A stretch of 38,886 nucleotides of DNA. Origin: Pseudomonadota bacterium (GTDB taxonomy: Bacteria > Pseudomonadota > Gammaproteobacteria > Burkholderiales > Thiobacillaceae). Made by a program: the position numbers and the translations under genes. This document shows, piece after piece, positions 9,344 to 17,474 of this stretch. The DNA lies in assembly GCA_021784115.1 (NCBI GenBank), contig JAJXTE010000009.1, positions 1 to 38,886 of the forward strand, read 5' to 3'. The notes below the pieces were generated by a model. The model was not told the DNA's origin. It was given only the letters and a program-made list of their open reading frames with translations, and did no database searches. Each line of letters begins with the position of its first letter. The first letter of the stretch is position 1.

Positions 9344-11475
9344 TGCGCAGTCTCATTGCCGCCGCCCTGATCCTGGGCATCGTGCTCCTGTCGCTGCTGT
9401 TTTATGCCAGTAGCGGCAGCAGCGCATTTTCCGACACGCTGCCTTCGCTGTTCATCGGTGGCGGCATCCTGGGCGTGGCGCTGCTGGTGTTGCTTGGGTG
9501 GCGCATGTGGTGGCTGCAGAAACGCATCCGCCGCGGCGTGTTCGGCGCGAAGCTCACCCTGAAATTGCTGCTGATGTTTGGTGTGGTGGCCATGCTGCCC
9601 GGCCTGGTGGTCTATGGCGCATCGGTATTTTTCCTCAACCGTTCGATCGAAACCTGGTTCGACGTGCGCGTGGACAATGCGCTGGCCTCCGGCGTCAACC
9701 TAGGCCAGGCCGCGCTGGACGACCTGCTGCGCGATCTGGACAAGAAAGCCCAGCGCATGGCGCTCGCCCTGTCGGACGAAGGCATGGGCTCGATCATCAC
9801 CAGCCTGTCCACCCTGCGCGAGCAAAGCTCGGTGCAGGAATTGACCCTGTTCGACGATCGCGGCGGTGTCGTGGCCCACGTCAGCGGCGAACGGGGCACG
9901 CTCCTGCCGGTGCTGCCCGACCGCAACGTCCTGTGGCAGGTCCGTCAGCAGCAGCCCTATAGCCGGATCGAGGAAGTGGCCGATCGCGGGCTGATCATGC
10001 GAGTCATCGTGCCGGTGTATACCAGTGCGCTGACCGGTGAAACGCGGGTGCTGCAGCTGGTGCAGCCGGTGCCGCCCCGGCTTGCGCACGATGCGCAGGC
10101 GGTCCAGCTGGCGTACCAGGAATACCAGCAGATCTCGGTCTCGCGACTGGGCCTCAAGCGGATCTACGGCGTTGCGCTCACCCTTACGCTGATGCTGGCG
10201 CTGTTGATGACCTTCGTGATCGCCTATCTGCTGTCGGAGCGCCTCGGTGCCCCGCTGCGTACGCTGGCGCGCGGCACCCGCGCGGTCGCCAAGGGCGATT
10301 TCTCGCAGATGCCCATGTTGAAGAGCCGCGATGAACTCGGCGTGCTGATCCAGTCATTCAACCGCATGACCCGCCAGCTTTCCGAAGCGCGCGAACAGGT
10401 CGCGCGGAACCATCAGCAGACCGAGCAGGCCAAGGCCTTCCTCGAACGCGTCCTGGCGAACCTGTCGTCCGGCGTGGTGGTGCTCGACGAGACCTTGCGG
10501 GTGCGCACGGTCAACAGTGCGGCGGTGCAGATTCTGGGCGTGGAGGCCTCGGCGCTGGACGCGAAGCCGCTTGCCGAACTGGGCCAGCCGGGCGAGGTCC
10601 TGCGCGGGTTTGGAGCGATGGTCGCCGCGCGCTTTGCCGCGCACGAGGGCGAGTGGCAGGAACAGGTCGATTACACGGATCACGGCGGCAACCAGTCGCT
10701 GCTGCTGCGCGGCACGCGTCTGCCGGCGGGTGTGGAGCGTGGCTACGTGCTGGTGTTCGACGATGTGACCAAGCTGATCGATGCCGAGCGCAACGCAGCG
10801 TGGAGCGAAGTGGCGCGTCGGCTGGCGCACGAGATCAAGAACCCGCTCACCCCGATCCAGCTGTCGGCCGAACGCATCGCGCGCAAGCTGGACGGACGAC
10901 TGGAAGCAGCCGACGCCGAGTTCCTCACCCGCGCCACGCATACCATCGTCAACCAGGTTGCAGCCATGAAGAGCATGGTGGATGCGTTTGCCGGCTATGC
11001 GCGGATGCCGCGCGCCAAACTCGAGGCGCTCGACCTCAACGCGCTGGTGCGCGACGTACTGACCCTGTACGACGCCAAGGCACTCGGACTCGTGCTGAAA
11101 CTCGACGCCGGTTTGCCGCGCATTGCAGGCGACTCCACATTATTGCGTCAGGTGATACATAATCTGCTGCAAAATGCGCAGGATGCGCTGGCCGGTCACC
11201 CCGCGCCCTGTGTGGGGGTCGGTACGCGCCTCAACAACCAAGCTGTTTGTTTGACCGTAACGGACAATGGAGCCGGATTTCCGGAACACCTGATGACGCG
11301 GCTGTTCGAGCCATATGCCACCACCAAGGCCAAGGGGACCGGCCTGGGTCTGGCTATTGTCAAGAAGATCGTCGAAGAACATCACGGCAAAATTCAAATA
11401 GAAAACCTCAAATCGGGCGGCGCGGCGATTCGCATTGCGCTGCCTGTTTTTGCGGCAAGCGGAGAGAACACGTGA
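9343..11475 (+). CDS. ntrY: Sensor histidine kinase NtrY
   Basis: Membrane sensor kinase of the NtrYX two-component system, 710 residues from the ATG that overlaps the DUF4390 stop. Seen: four hydrophobic segments (about residues 3-22, 33-55, 72-95, 275-300) enclosing a large periplasmic sensing region, then HAMP, PAS, HisKA with ARRLAHEIKNPLTP (phospho-acceptor His496) and HATPase_c (NLLQNAQDAL, TDNGAGF, GTGLGLAIVKKI). All catalytic motifs look intact. Longer in-frame starts run into DUF4390 and were rejected. Family members respond to nitrogen or redox state; the signal here is unknown. The stop overlaps ntrX as GTGA. Confidence 0.95.
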   Translation: MRSLIAAALILGIVLLSLLFYASSGSSAFSDTLPSLFIGGGILGVALLVLLGWRMWWLQKRIRRGVFGAKLTLKLLLMFGVVAMLPGLVVYGASVFFLNRSIETWFDVRVDNALASGVNLGQAALDDLLRDLDKKAQRMALALSDEGMGSIITSLSTLREQSSVQELTLFDDRGGVVAHVSGERGTLLPVLPDRNVLWQVRQQQPYSRIEEVADRGLIMRVIVPVYTSALTGETRVLQLVQPVPPRLAHDAQAVQLAYQEYQQISVSRLGLKRIYGVALTLTLMLALLMTFVIAYLLSERLGAPLRTLARGTRAVAKGDFSQMPMLKSRDELGVLIQSFNRMTRQLSEAREQVARNHQQTEQAKAFLERVLANLSSGVVVLDETLRVRTVNSAAVQILGVEASALDAKPLAELGQPGEVLRGFGAMVAARFAAHEGEWQEQVDYTDHGGNQSLLLRGTRLPAGVERGYVLVFDDVTKLIDAERNAAWSEVARRLAHEIKNPLTPIQLSAERIARKLDGRLEAADAEFLTRATHTIVNQVAAMKSMVDAFAGYARMPRAKLEALDLNALVRDVLTLYDAKALGLVLKLDAGLPRIAGDSTLLRQVIHNLLQNAQDALAGHPAPCVGVGTRLNNQAVCLTVTDNGAGFPEHLMTRLFEPYATTKAKGTGLGLAIVKKIVEEHHGKIQIENLKSGGAAIRIALPVFAASGENT

Positions 11476-12746
11476 GCGGGCATATTCTCGTCGTGGACGA
11501 CGAAGTGGGCATTCGTGAGTTGTTATCGGAAATCCTCACCGACGAAGGCTATGACGTGCACCTGGCGGAAAACGCCGAAGCGGCACGCGCCTTTCGTGCC
11601 CAGCGCCGCCCCGATCTGGTGCTGCTCGACATCTGGATGCCCGACACCGACGGCGTGACGCTGCTCAAAGAGTGGGCCGGCGGCGGCCAGCTCACCATGC
11701 CGGTGGTGATGATGTCCGGCCACGGCACCATCGACACCGCCGTCGAGGCCACCCGGCTCGGCGCGACCGACTTCCTGGAAAAACCGGTGGCGTTGGCCAA
11801 GCTGATCGACACCGTCAACAAGGCGATCAAGCGCGGCGTGGCCCTGCCCCGGCGCGCTGCCAGCATGGACTTGTCGGCGCTTGGCAAAAGCCCGCTGATC
11901 CTCGAACTCAAGAAACGCCTCTCGCAGATCGCCGGCAATACCGCGCCGGTGATGCTGCTGGGCGAACCCGGCAGCGGCTTCGAAATTTGCGCGCATTTCC
12001 TGCACCAGCCTTCCACGCCCTGGGTCGAGATCAAGGATCGCGCGCGACTGGTGTCCGATCCTCTGAGCTATGTCGAGTCGCTCGGCAGCGGCACGCTCTA
12101 CCTGCCCGAGGTGTGCGAACTGGCACGCCTCGAACAGAAGGGCCTGGGGCTGCTGCTCGACCGCATCGAAGGCAGCGGCGCGCGCCTGGTGTGTGCGTCC
12201 AGCCGCAGCCTCGACGCCATGGTCGCGGCCGGCGAGTTCGACAGCCGCCTGTATTACCGCCTGTCCAGCCTCGCGATCCAGGTGCCGCCGTTGCGCGAGC
12301 ATCGCGAAGACGTGCCTGAGATCGCCAACTTCATGCTGGCGCAGCTGAATGAGTCAGGCGTCTCGCCGGTGCGACGGCTCACCACGCCGGCCTTGAACCA
12401 GCTGCGCAACTTTGACTGGCCGGGCAATCTGCCGCAGCTCAACAACGTGGTGCGTACGCTCGCGGTCACCGCGCTGGCGAGTGAAATCGACGCCGTCGAC
12501 GTCAATCGCGTGCTGGCGCCGATGAAGCAGTCGGCGCCAGCCGTGGCGCACGGCATCCCGCTCGACATTCCGTTGCGCGAGGCACGCGACGCCTTCGAGC
12601 GCATGTATTTCGAACACCTGATCCAGAAGGAAGGCGGCAGCATGACCCGCGTCGCCGACAAATCAGGCCTGGAGCGCACGCACCTTTACCGCAAGCTGAA
12701 ACAGCTGAACATCCGGCACGGGCGGCGCCTCGACGAAGACCTGTAA
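11472..12746 (+). CDS. ntrX: NtrX response regulator with degenerate AAA+ domain
   Basis: 424 residues from a GTG that overlaps the ntrY stop. Seen: a complete receiver domain (Asp9, Asp10, phospho-acceptor Asp53, Lys104), a central region aligned with sigma-54 activator ATPases, and a C-terminal Fis-type helix-turn-helix (TRVADKSGLERTHLYRKL). The central domain is crippled: Walker A reads GEPGSGFE, with Phe170 where lysine should be. The GAFTGA loop that contacts sigma-54 is absent, the Walker A to Walker B distance is about 20 residues shorter than in NtrC, and Walker B reads GTLYLPEV with Pro212 in place of aspartate. The arginine-finger region (LYYRLSSL...PPLREHREDV) remains. It probably binds DNA in response to phosphorylation but cannot act as a classical sigma-54 activator. 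Confidence 0.94.
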   Translation: MSGHILVVDDEVGIRELLSEILTDEGYDVHLAENAEAARAFRAQRRPDLVLLDIWMPDTDGVTLLKEWAGGGQLTMPVVMMSGHGTIDTAVEATRLGATDFLEKPVALAKLIDTVNKAIKRGVALPRRAASMDLSALGKSPLILELKKRLSQIAGNTAPVMLLGEPGSGFEICAHFLHQPSTPWVEIKDRARLVSDPLSYVESLGSGTLYLPEVCELARLEQKGLGLLLDRIEGSGARLVCASSRSLDAMVAAGEFDSRLYYRLSSLAIQVPPLREHREDVPEIANFMLAQLNESGVSPVRRLTTPALNQLRNFDWPGNLPQLNNVVRTLAVTALASEIDAVDVNRVLAPMKQSAPAVAHGIPLDIPLREARDAFERMYFEHLIQKEGGSMTRVADKSGLERTHLYRKLKQLNIRHGRRLDEDL

Positions 12747-12762
12747 GTCCAGGGAACGACGC

Positions 12763-14136
12763 GTGAAAATCATCATCCTCGGCGCAGGCCAGGTCGGCGG
12801 CAACCTGGCTGAAAGCCTGGTCGCCGAAAACAACGACATCACGGTCGTCGACCTCGACGCTGCGCGCCTGGCGTTCTTGCAGGACCGCTTCGACCTGCGC
12901 ACTGTGCGCGGCCATGCAGCGCACCCATCGATCCTCAAGCAGGCCGGCGCCGACGACGCCGACATGCTGGTCGCGGTCACGCAAAGCGACGAGACCAACC
13001 TGGTGGCGTGCCGCGTCGCGTCCACCCTGTTCAACGTGCCCACGCGCATCGCGCGCATCCGCTCGAACGACTTTCTGGGACTGGAAGCCGGTTTCCTGGC
13101 CGAGCATTTCGGCGTCGACGATGTCATCAGCCCCGAGCAGGAGGTGACCGACACTCTGCGCCGGCTCATCGAGCACCCCGAGGCGCTGCAGGTGCTCGAC
13201 TTTGCCGACGGCAAGGTGCGTCTGGTGGCGGTGCGCGCCTACCACGGCGGGCCGCTGGTCGGGCACGAGCTGCAGGACATCAAGCGCCACATGCCGAGCG
13301 TGGAGTGCCGCATCCCGGCAATCTACCGGCGCGACCGCGGCATCGTGCCCAAGGGGATCACGGTGATCGAGCCGGGCGACGAGGTGTTCTTCCTCGCGCG
13401 CAAACGGGACATCCCCTCCGTGATGCGCGAATTGCGGCGCATGGAGCGCCCGGTCAAGAAAGTCATGATCGCCGGCGGCGGGAACATCGGGCGGCGGCTG
13501 GCGGCGCGGATCGAACGCGAGTACGACGTGAAGGTCATCGACCACAACAAGTCGGTCAGCAACCTGCTCGCCGAGCAGCTGCACCACACGCTGGTGTTGC
13601 AGGGCGACGCGACAGACGAGGAACTGCTGGACCAGGAGAACATCGCCTCCATGGACGTGTTCTGCGCGCTCACCAACGACGACGAGGACAACATCATGTC
13701 CGCGCTGCTGGCCAAACGGATGGGTGCACACCGTGTGATCGCCCTGATCAACCGATCGGCCTATGTCGATCTGGTGCAGGGTGGCCAGATCGACATTGCC
13801 ATCTCGCCTGCGCAGGCCACGGTCGGCCCCTTGCTGTCCAAGATCCGCCGCGGCGACATGGTGGCAGTGCATTCCCTGCGGCGTGGCGCGGCCGAAGTGC
13901 TGGAGGTGGCGGTGCATGGCGACGCCAAGACTTCGCGCGTCGTCGGCCGGCGCATCGAGGAGATCGACCTGCCCGAAGGCGCGACGATCGCCGCGATCAT
14001 CCGCAACAACGAAGTCATCATTGCCCACCATGACACGCTGATCGAGGCGGAAGACCACCTCGTCGTGTTTGTGCTCAACAAGCGCATCATTCCCAAGGTG
14101 GAAAAACTGCTTCAGGTCGGTTTCGGCTTCTTCTGA
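12763..14136 (+). CDS. trkA: Trk potassium uptake regulatory subunit TrkA
   Basis: Cytoplasmic NAD(H)-binding gating subunit of the TrkAH potassium uptake system, 457 residues. It has the duplicated RCK architecture: the first nucleotide-binding fold starts at residue 1 (IILGAGQVGGNLAE), the second near residue 235 (IAGGGNIGRRLAARIE), each followed by a TrkA_C domain. GTG start at 12763, 16 bases after ntrX, with AGGGA upstream. It ends in a TGATG overlap with trkH, so the two subunits are made in step. Sitting behind ntrYX is a conserved betaproteobacterial order and raises the question of joint control. Confidence 0.97.
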   Translation: MKIIILGAGQVGGNLAESLVAENNDITVVDLDAARLAFLQDRFDLRTVRGHAAHPSILKQAGADDADMLVAVTQSDETNLVACRVASTLFNVPTRIARIRSNDFLGLEAGFLAEHFGVDDVISPEQEVTDTLRRLIEHPEALQVLDFADGKVRLVAVRAYHGGPLVGHELQDIKRHMPSVECRIPAIYRRDRGIVPKGITVIEPGDEVFFLARKRDIPSVMRELRRMERPVKKVMIAGGGNIGRRLAARIEREYDVKVIDHNKSVSNLLAEQLHHTLVLQGDATDEELLDQENIASMDVFCALTNDDEDNIMSALLAKRMGAHRVIALINRSAYVDLVQGGQIDIAISPAQATVGPLLSKIRRGDMVAVHSLRRGAAEVLEVAVHGDAKTSRVVGRRIEEIDLPEGATIAAIIRNNEVIIAHHDTLIEAEDHLVVFVLNKRIIPKVEKLLQVGFGFF

Positions 14137-15593
14137 TGTCGCGCATCGCCCCGGTTCTGAATGTGCTGTCCAAGGTGCTCATGTTGTTCTCGGCCACCTT
14201 CCTGCTGCCGCTTGCGCTCTCCTGGCTGCTCGCCGACGGTGCGCAACGTGCCTACGACGAGGCCATCGTCATTACGTTCGTCGCCGGCGCGTTCACCTGG
14301 CTGTTCACCCGCAGATCGCAGCGCGAACTGCAGACCCGGGACGGATTCCTGCTGGTTCTGCTGGCGTGGACGGGCCTGCCGGCCTTTGCCACCCTGCCCC
14401 TCCTGTTCTATCTGCCGGGCCTCTCGTTTACCGATGCCTACTTCGAAACGGTATCGGGCATTACAACCACGGGCTCCACGGTCCTGTCTGGCCTGGACGC
14501 GCTGCCCATGTCGATCAACCTGTGGCGCGGCCTGCTGGTGTGGTTCGGCGGCATGGGGCTGATCGTGCTGGCGGTCGCCATCCTGCCGCTGCTGGGCGTC
14601 GGCGGCATGCAGATCTACAAGGCCGAGACCCCGGGGCCGATGAAGGATACCAAGCTTACCCCGCGCATCACCGAAACCGCCAAGGGCCTGTATCTGATCT
14701 ATGTCGGCATCTCGATCGCCTGCGGGCTTTCATTCTGGCTGGCTGGAATGACCCCGTTCGATGCCGTCATGCACACGTTCTCCACGATGGGGCTGGGCGG
14801 GTTTTCCTCGCATGATGCAAGTTTTGGCTACTGGAACTCGCCCGCGATCGAAGCGGTGACGGTGGTGTTCATGCTGTTGTCCGGGATCAATTTCTCCACG
14901 CATTTCACGGCATGGCGCCAGCGTTCGGTGTCAGCCTATCGACTCGACCCGGAGGCGCGCTGGTTTTTGATCGTCACCCTGGGCAGCGCGCTGCTGATCG
15001 CGATCTATTTGAGGGCTGTGCATGTCTATCCTGATTTTCTCCAGGCGTTGCGCTATGCGGTTTTCAATACCGTCTCGATCGCCACGACGACGGGTTTCGC
15101 CAACACCGATTACAACCAGTGGCCGATCTTCGCTCCCCTCTGCATGTTGCTGCTGTCCAGTTTCGCCTCCTGTTCGGGCAGTACCGGCGGCGGCATGAAA
15201 ATGGTGCGCGCGCAGCTCCTGTTCAGGCAGGGGCGGCGCGAACTGACCCGACTCGTTCACCCATCCGCGCGGCTGCCGGTCAAGCTGGCCGGTCAGGTGG
15301 TGCCCAACAATGTCATCTACGCCGTGCTGGCCTTTGCGTTCCTGTATGTCTTTGCCATCATCGTCATGACACTCGCCATGACCGCCAGCGGGCTGGATTT
15401 CATCACCGCCTTTTCCGCAGTGATCGCCTCGATCAACAACACCGGGCCCGGCCTGAATCAGGTGGGGCCTGCCACCACCTACGCCGTCCTCACCGATTTC
15501 CAGACCTGGATCTGCACCATCGCCATGCTGCTGGGGCGACTGGAGCTGCTGACCATTCTGGTGGTCTTTACCCGGACATTCTGGCGTGCCTGA
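14136..15593 (+). CDS. trkH: Trk potassium uptake membrane subunit TrkH
   Basis: Inner-membrane potassium-translocating subunit, 485 residues with about ten membrane-spanning segments. The four pore-loop repeats are visible: SGITTTGSTV, FSTMGLGGFS, SIATTTGFANTD and ASINNTGPGL, each with the conserved glycine of the selectivity filter. The ATG shares a base with the trkA stop. The last eight bases overlap the start of the TPR gene. Length and motifs are normal for TrkH/TrkG. Confidence 0.97.
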   Translation: MSRIAPVLNVLSKVLMLFSATFLLPLALSWLLADGAQRAYDEAIVITFVAGAFTWLFTRRSQRELQTRDGFLLVLLAWTGLPAFATLPLLFYLPGLSFTDAYFETVSGITTTGSTVLSGLDALPMSINLWRGLLVWFGGMGLIVLAVAILPLLGVGGMQIYKAETPGPMKDTKLTPRITETAKGLYLIYVGISIACGLSFWLAGMTPFDAVMHTFSTMGLGGFSSHDASFGYWNSPAIEAVTVVFMLLSGINFSTHFTAWRQRSVSAYRLDPEARWFLIVTLGSALLIAIYLRAVHVYPDFLQALRYAVFNTVSIATTTGFANTDYNQWPIFAPLCMLLLSSFASCSGSTGGGMKMVRAQLLFRQGRRELTRLVHPSARLPVKLAGQVVPNNVIYAVLAFAFLYVFAIIVMTLAMTASGLDFITAFSAVIASINNTGPGLNQVGPATTYAVLTDFQTWICTIAMLLGRLELLTILVVFTRTFWRA

Positions 15594-15924
15594 GCCGCTG
15601 GAAAACCTCCTCGCCATGCTCGCCGGCGGCCGCGACAACGCGCTGTTGCGGTTTTCGCTCGGCAACGAATACCTCAAGCATGGCGACGCCTTGAACGCTG
15701 CCGAGCACCTGCGCCGCGCGGTCGAGCATGACCCGAAGTATTCCGCTGCCTGGAAATTGCTGGGCAAGGCACTGACCGCTGCCGAGGCCTGGAGCGAGGC
15801 GCTGGCCGCCTACCAGCAGGGCATCGCGGTGGCGGAGGCGCGCGGCGACAAGCAGGCGGCCAAGGAAATGGGTGTGTTCGCGCGGCGAATCGAAAAGCAG
15901 CTTGGGTTAAAATCGACGGATTGA
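15586..15924 (+). CDS. Small TPR protein
   Basis: 112-residue protein made almost entirely of tetratricopeptide repeats: two helical hairpins, about residues 18-51 ([16 protein letters not shown]...) and 52-85 ([17 protein letters not shown]...), plus a capping helix. No signal peptide or catalytic residue, so it is probably a cytoplasmic scaffold; the partner is unknown. The GTG start at 15586 lies within the end of trkH, so it is probably coupled. It is followed after 17 bases by the YggX-like gene. Similar small TPR genes occur in this place in related genomes, as remembered and not checked. Confidence 0.82.
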   Translation: MPEPLENLLAMLAGGRDNALLRFSLGNEYLKHGDALNAAEHLRRAVEHDPKYSAAWKLLGKALTAAEAWSEALAAYQQGIAVAEARGDKQAAKEMGVFARRIEKQLGLKSTD

Positions 15925-15941
15925 ATTCTGAGGAGCAGCAA

Positions 15942-16217
15942 ATGACGCGGATGGTGAATTGTGTGAAGCTCGGGCGCGAAGCCGAAGGTCTGGCCTTCCA
16001 GCCGGTGCCGGGCGAACTGGGCAAGAAGATTTTCGAGAATGTATCGAAGGAAGCCTGGAGCGGCTGGCAGCGCCACCAGACCATGCTGATCAACGAAAAC
16101 CGCCTCAACCTGGCCGACCCGCAGGCGCGCAGCTACCTGATGGAACAGATGGAGCGCTACTTTTTCGGCGGTGGCAACGTCGATGCCGCGGCAGGCTACG
16201 TGCCGCCCAGCAAGTAA
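15942..16217 (+). CDS. yggX: Fe(II)-trafficking protein, YggX family
   Basis: 91-residue cytoplasmic protein linked to iron supply and protection of Fe-S clusters from oxidation. The sequence follows E. coli YggX closely: conserved Cys7, [37 protein letters not shown] and the FFGGG segment near the end. The ATG at 15942 has an AGGAG eleven bases upstream; a TTG further upstream is ignored. It is the last gene of the plus-strand series that begins at def and is followed directly by a palindromic terminator. Confidence 0.95.
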   Translation: MTRMVNCVKLGREAEGLAFQPVPGELGKKIFENVSKEAWSGWQRHQTMLINENRLNLADPQARSYLMEQMERYFFGGGNVDAAAGYVPPSK

Positions 16218-16235
16218 GCTTTTCTGTGCACAGCG

Positions 16236-16264
16236 AAACAGGCTCCCGCGGGAGCCTGTTTTCA
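16236..16264. terminator. Bidirectional hairpin terminator between yggX and phoU
   Basis: A perfect 26-base palindrome at 16236-16261 (left arm AAACAGGCTCCCG and its exact complement) folds into a stem with a 4-base loop, followed by TTTT on the plus strand and TTT on the minus strand. It lies between the convergent genes yggX and phoU, so it can serve both. Confidence 0.88.
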
Positions 16265-16280
16265 TGGGCGTGCGGCCTGC

Positions 16281-16982
16281 TTACAGCACTTCTCTTTCGA
16301 TCTCTTCCAGCGAGGTGTGGCGCACGTCCTTGCCCTTGACCATGTAGACCACGTACTCGGACATGTTCTTGGCGTGGTCGCCCATGCGCTCGATCGCCTT
16401 GGTGACGAACAGGATGTCGATGAACACCGAGATCGTGCGCGGGTCTTCCATCATGAAGGTGATGAGGTGGCGCAGGTTGAGGCGGAATTCCTCGTCCACC
16501 TGCTGATCCTGGCGCGCGATTTCCACGGCCTTGGTGGCATCCAGCCGGGCAAAGCCGTCGAGCGCCTTGCGCAGCATGTCGAGCACCAGATCGGCCATGT
16601 ACTTGACCTCGGAGAAGCGCGGCAGGCTGATGCGCTCGGCCTGGTGAATCAGCCGGGCCATGCGCGCGATCTTCGCCGCCTCGTCGCCGATGCGCTCGAG
16701 GTCGGTGATGGTCTTGACCACCATCATGACCATGCGCAGGTCGGAGGCCGTCGGCTGGCGGCGCGCGATGATGTGGGTGCAGTCCTCGTCGATGGCCACT
16801 TCCAGCGCATTGACGTTGTGGTCGTTGGCATCCACCTGGTCGGCCAGTTTCATGTCGCCCTTGATGAGCGCTTCGACTGCGTTGGTGATCTGTTCCTCGA
16901 CCAGGCCACCCATTTTCAGCACGTTGGCGCGCACGGCTTCCAGCTCGGCGTCAAACTGCTTGTAGGTGTGTTCAGTTGGCAT
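16281..16982 (-). CDS. phoU: Phosphate signalling protein PhoU
   Basis: Negative regulator linking the Pst phosphate transporter to the PhoR/PhoB system; metal-binding, peripheral to the inner membrane. 233 residues, normal length. Two PhoU repeats of three helices are visible (about residues 18-105 and 120-210), each with the E/DxxxD metal-binding pattern, for example TDLERIGDEAAKIARM and KAIERMGDHAKNMSEY. The gene is on its own here: pstSCAB and phoBR are not in the window. ATG start at 16982 with GGAGAG upstream. Confidence 0.96.
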   Translation of the reverse strand: MPTEHTYKQFDAELEAVRANVLKMGGLVEEQITNAVEALIKGDMKLADQVDANDHNVNALEVAIDEDCTHIIARRQPTASDLRMVMMVVKTITDLERIGDEAAKIARMARLIHQAERISLPRFSEVKYMADLVLDMLRKALDGFARLDATKAVEIARQDQQVDEEFRLNLRHLITFMMEDPRTISVFIDILFVTKAIERMGDHAKNMSEYVVYMVKGKDVRHTSLEEIEREVL

Positions 16983-17012
16983 CGTGTTGATCTCTCCAAT
17001 AATCCGTCTTCA

Positions 17013-17018
17013 ATTATA
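17013..17018 (-). promoter_or_regulatory. Consensus -10 box upstream of phoU
   Basis: On the minus strand a perfect TATAAT lies about 31 bases before the phoU ATG, in the 72-base gap after the YtkA-like gene. No good -35 hexamer is found at 16 to 18 bases (ACGCAA is nearest), so it may need an activator. No convincing PHO box was recognised. Confidence 0.4.
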
Positions 17019-17054
17019 GACTTCGAATTGTGACGCTTGCGTGTACGGACGGTT

Positions 17055-17474
17055 TCAGCGGGTACTGAAGGGCAGCGCGTAATGCGCCCCGTCGATCTCG
17101 AGGGTCAGGGTCCAGTCGCGCCGCCCGCTGACGCATACCGGCAGCGTCACGCGCGAGGCATAGGTGCCGTTTCCAACGGAGCGCAGATCGTAGCGGTTGA
17201 AGCCCATCTCCATGCCGTTCATTTGAAACTCGGCGCTCACCCGGTTCGCGCCCGGCGCGGTCACGCTGAGTTCGAACGCCTCCAGCGGCGCGGGCCGCGC
17301 GGAAAACCGCGCCGTTGCGGTCATGCCATGATGACCGAAGCTGCAGCCCGCCAGCGGGTCGGCGCACGCAACCGCCTGCGCCTCGGCCGGGCGCTTCAGC
17401 CAGTAGCCGGCCACCGCGATCGCCGCCAGCACGACCACCAGCAGCAGCGGCACCATGACCCGTCTCACGTCCAC
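17055..17474 (-). CDS. Membrane-anchored FixH/YtkA-like protein
   Basis: Unnamed protein of 139 residues. It has one N-terminal membrane segment (about residues 7-25) and a periplasmic beta-sandwich-like domain. That domain carries the pattern MNGMEMGF, then VGNGTYASRV and RRDWTLTLEIDG, which resembles the FixH/YtkA-like fold seen near copper or oxidase-assembly genes. Methionine-, histidine- and cysteine-rich stretches (GCSFGHHGM) would suit copper binding; that is inference. The GTG start at 17474 overlaps the previous gene by 10 bases; an ATG at 17456 is the alternative. It is third in an operon after the DUF815 and Nudix/ThiE genes. Confidence 0.68.
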   Translation of the reverse strand: MDVRRVMVPLLLVVVLAAIAVAGYWLKRPAEAQAVACADPLAGCSFGHHGMTATARFSARPAPLEAFELSVTAPGANRVSAEFQMNGMEMGFNRYDLRSVGNGTYASRVTLPVCVSGRRDWTLTLEIDGAHYALPFSTR

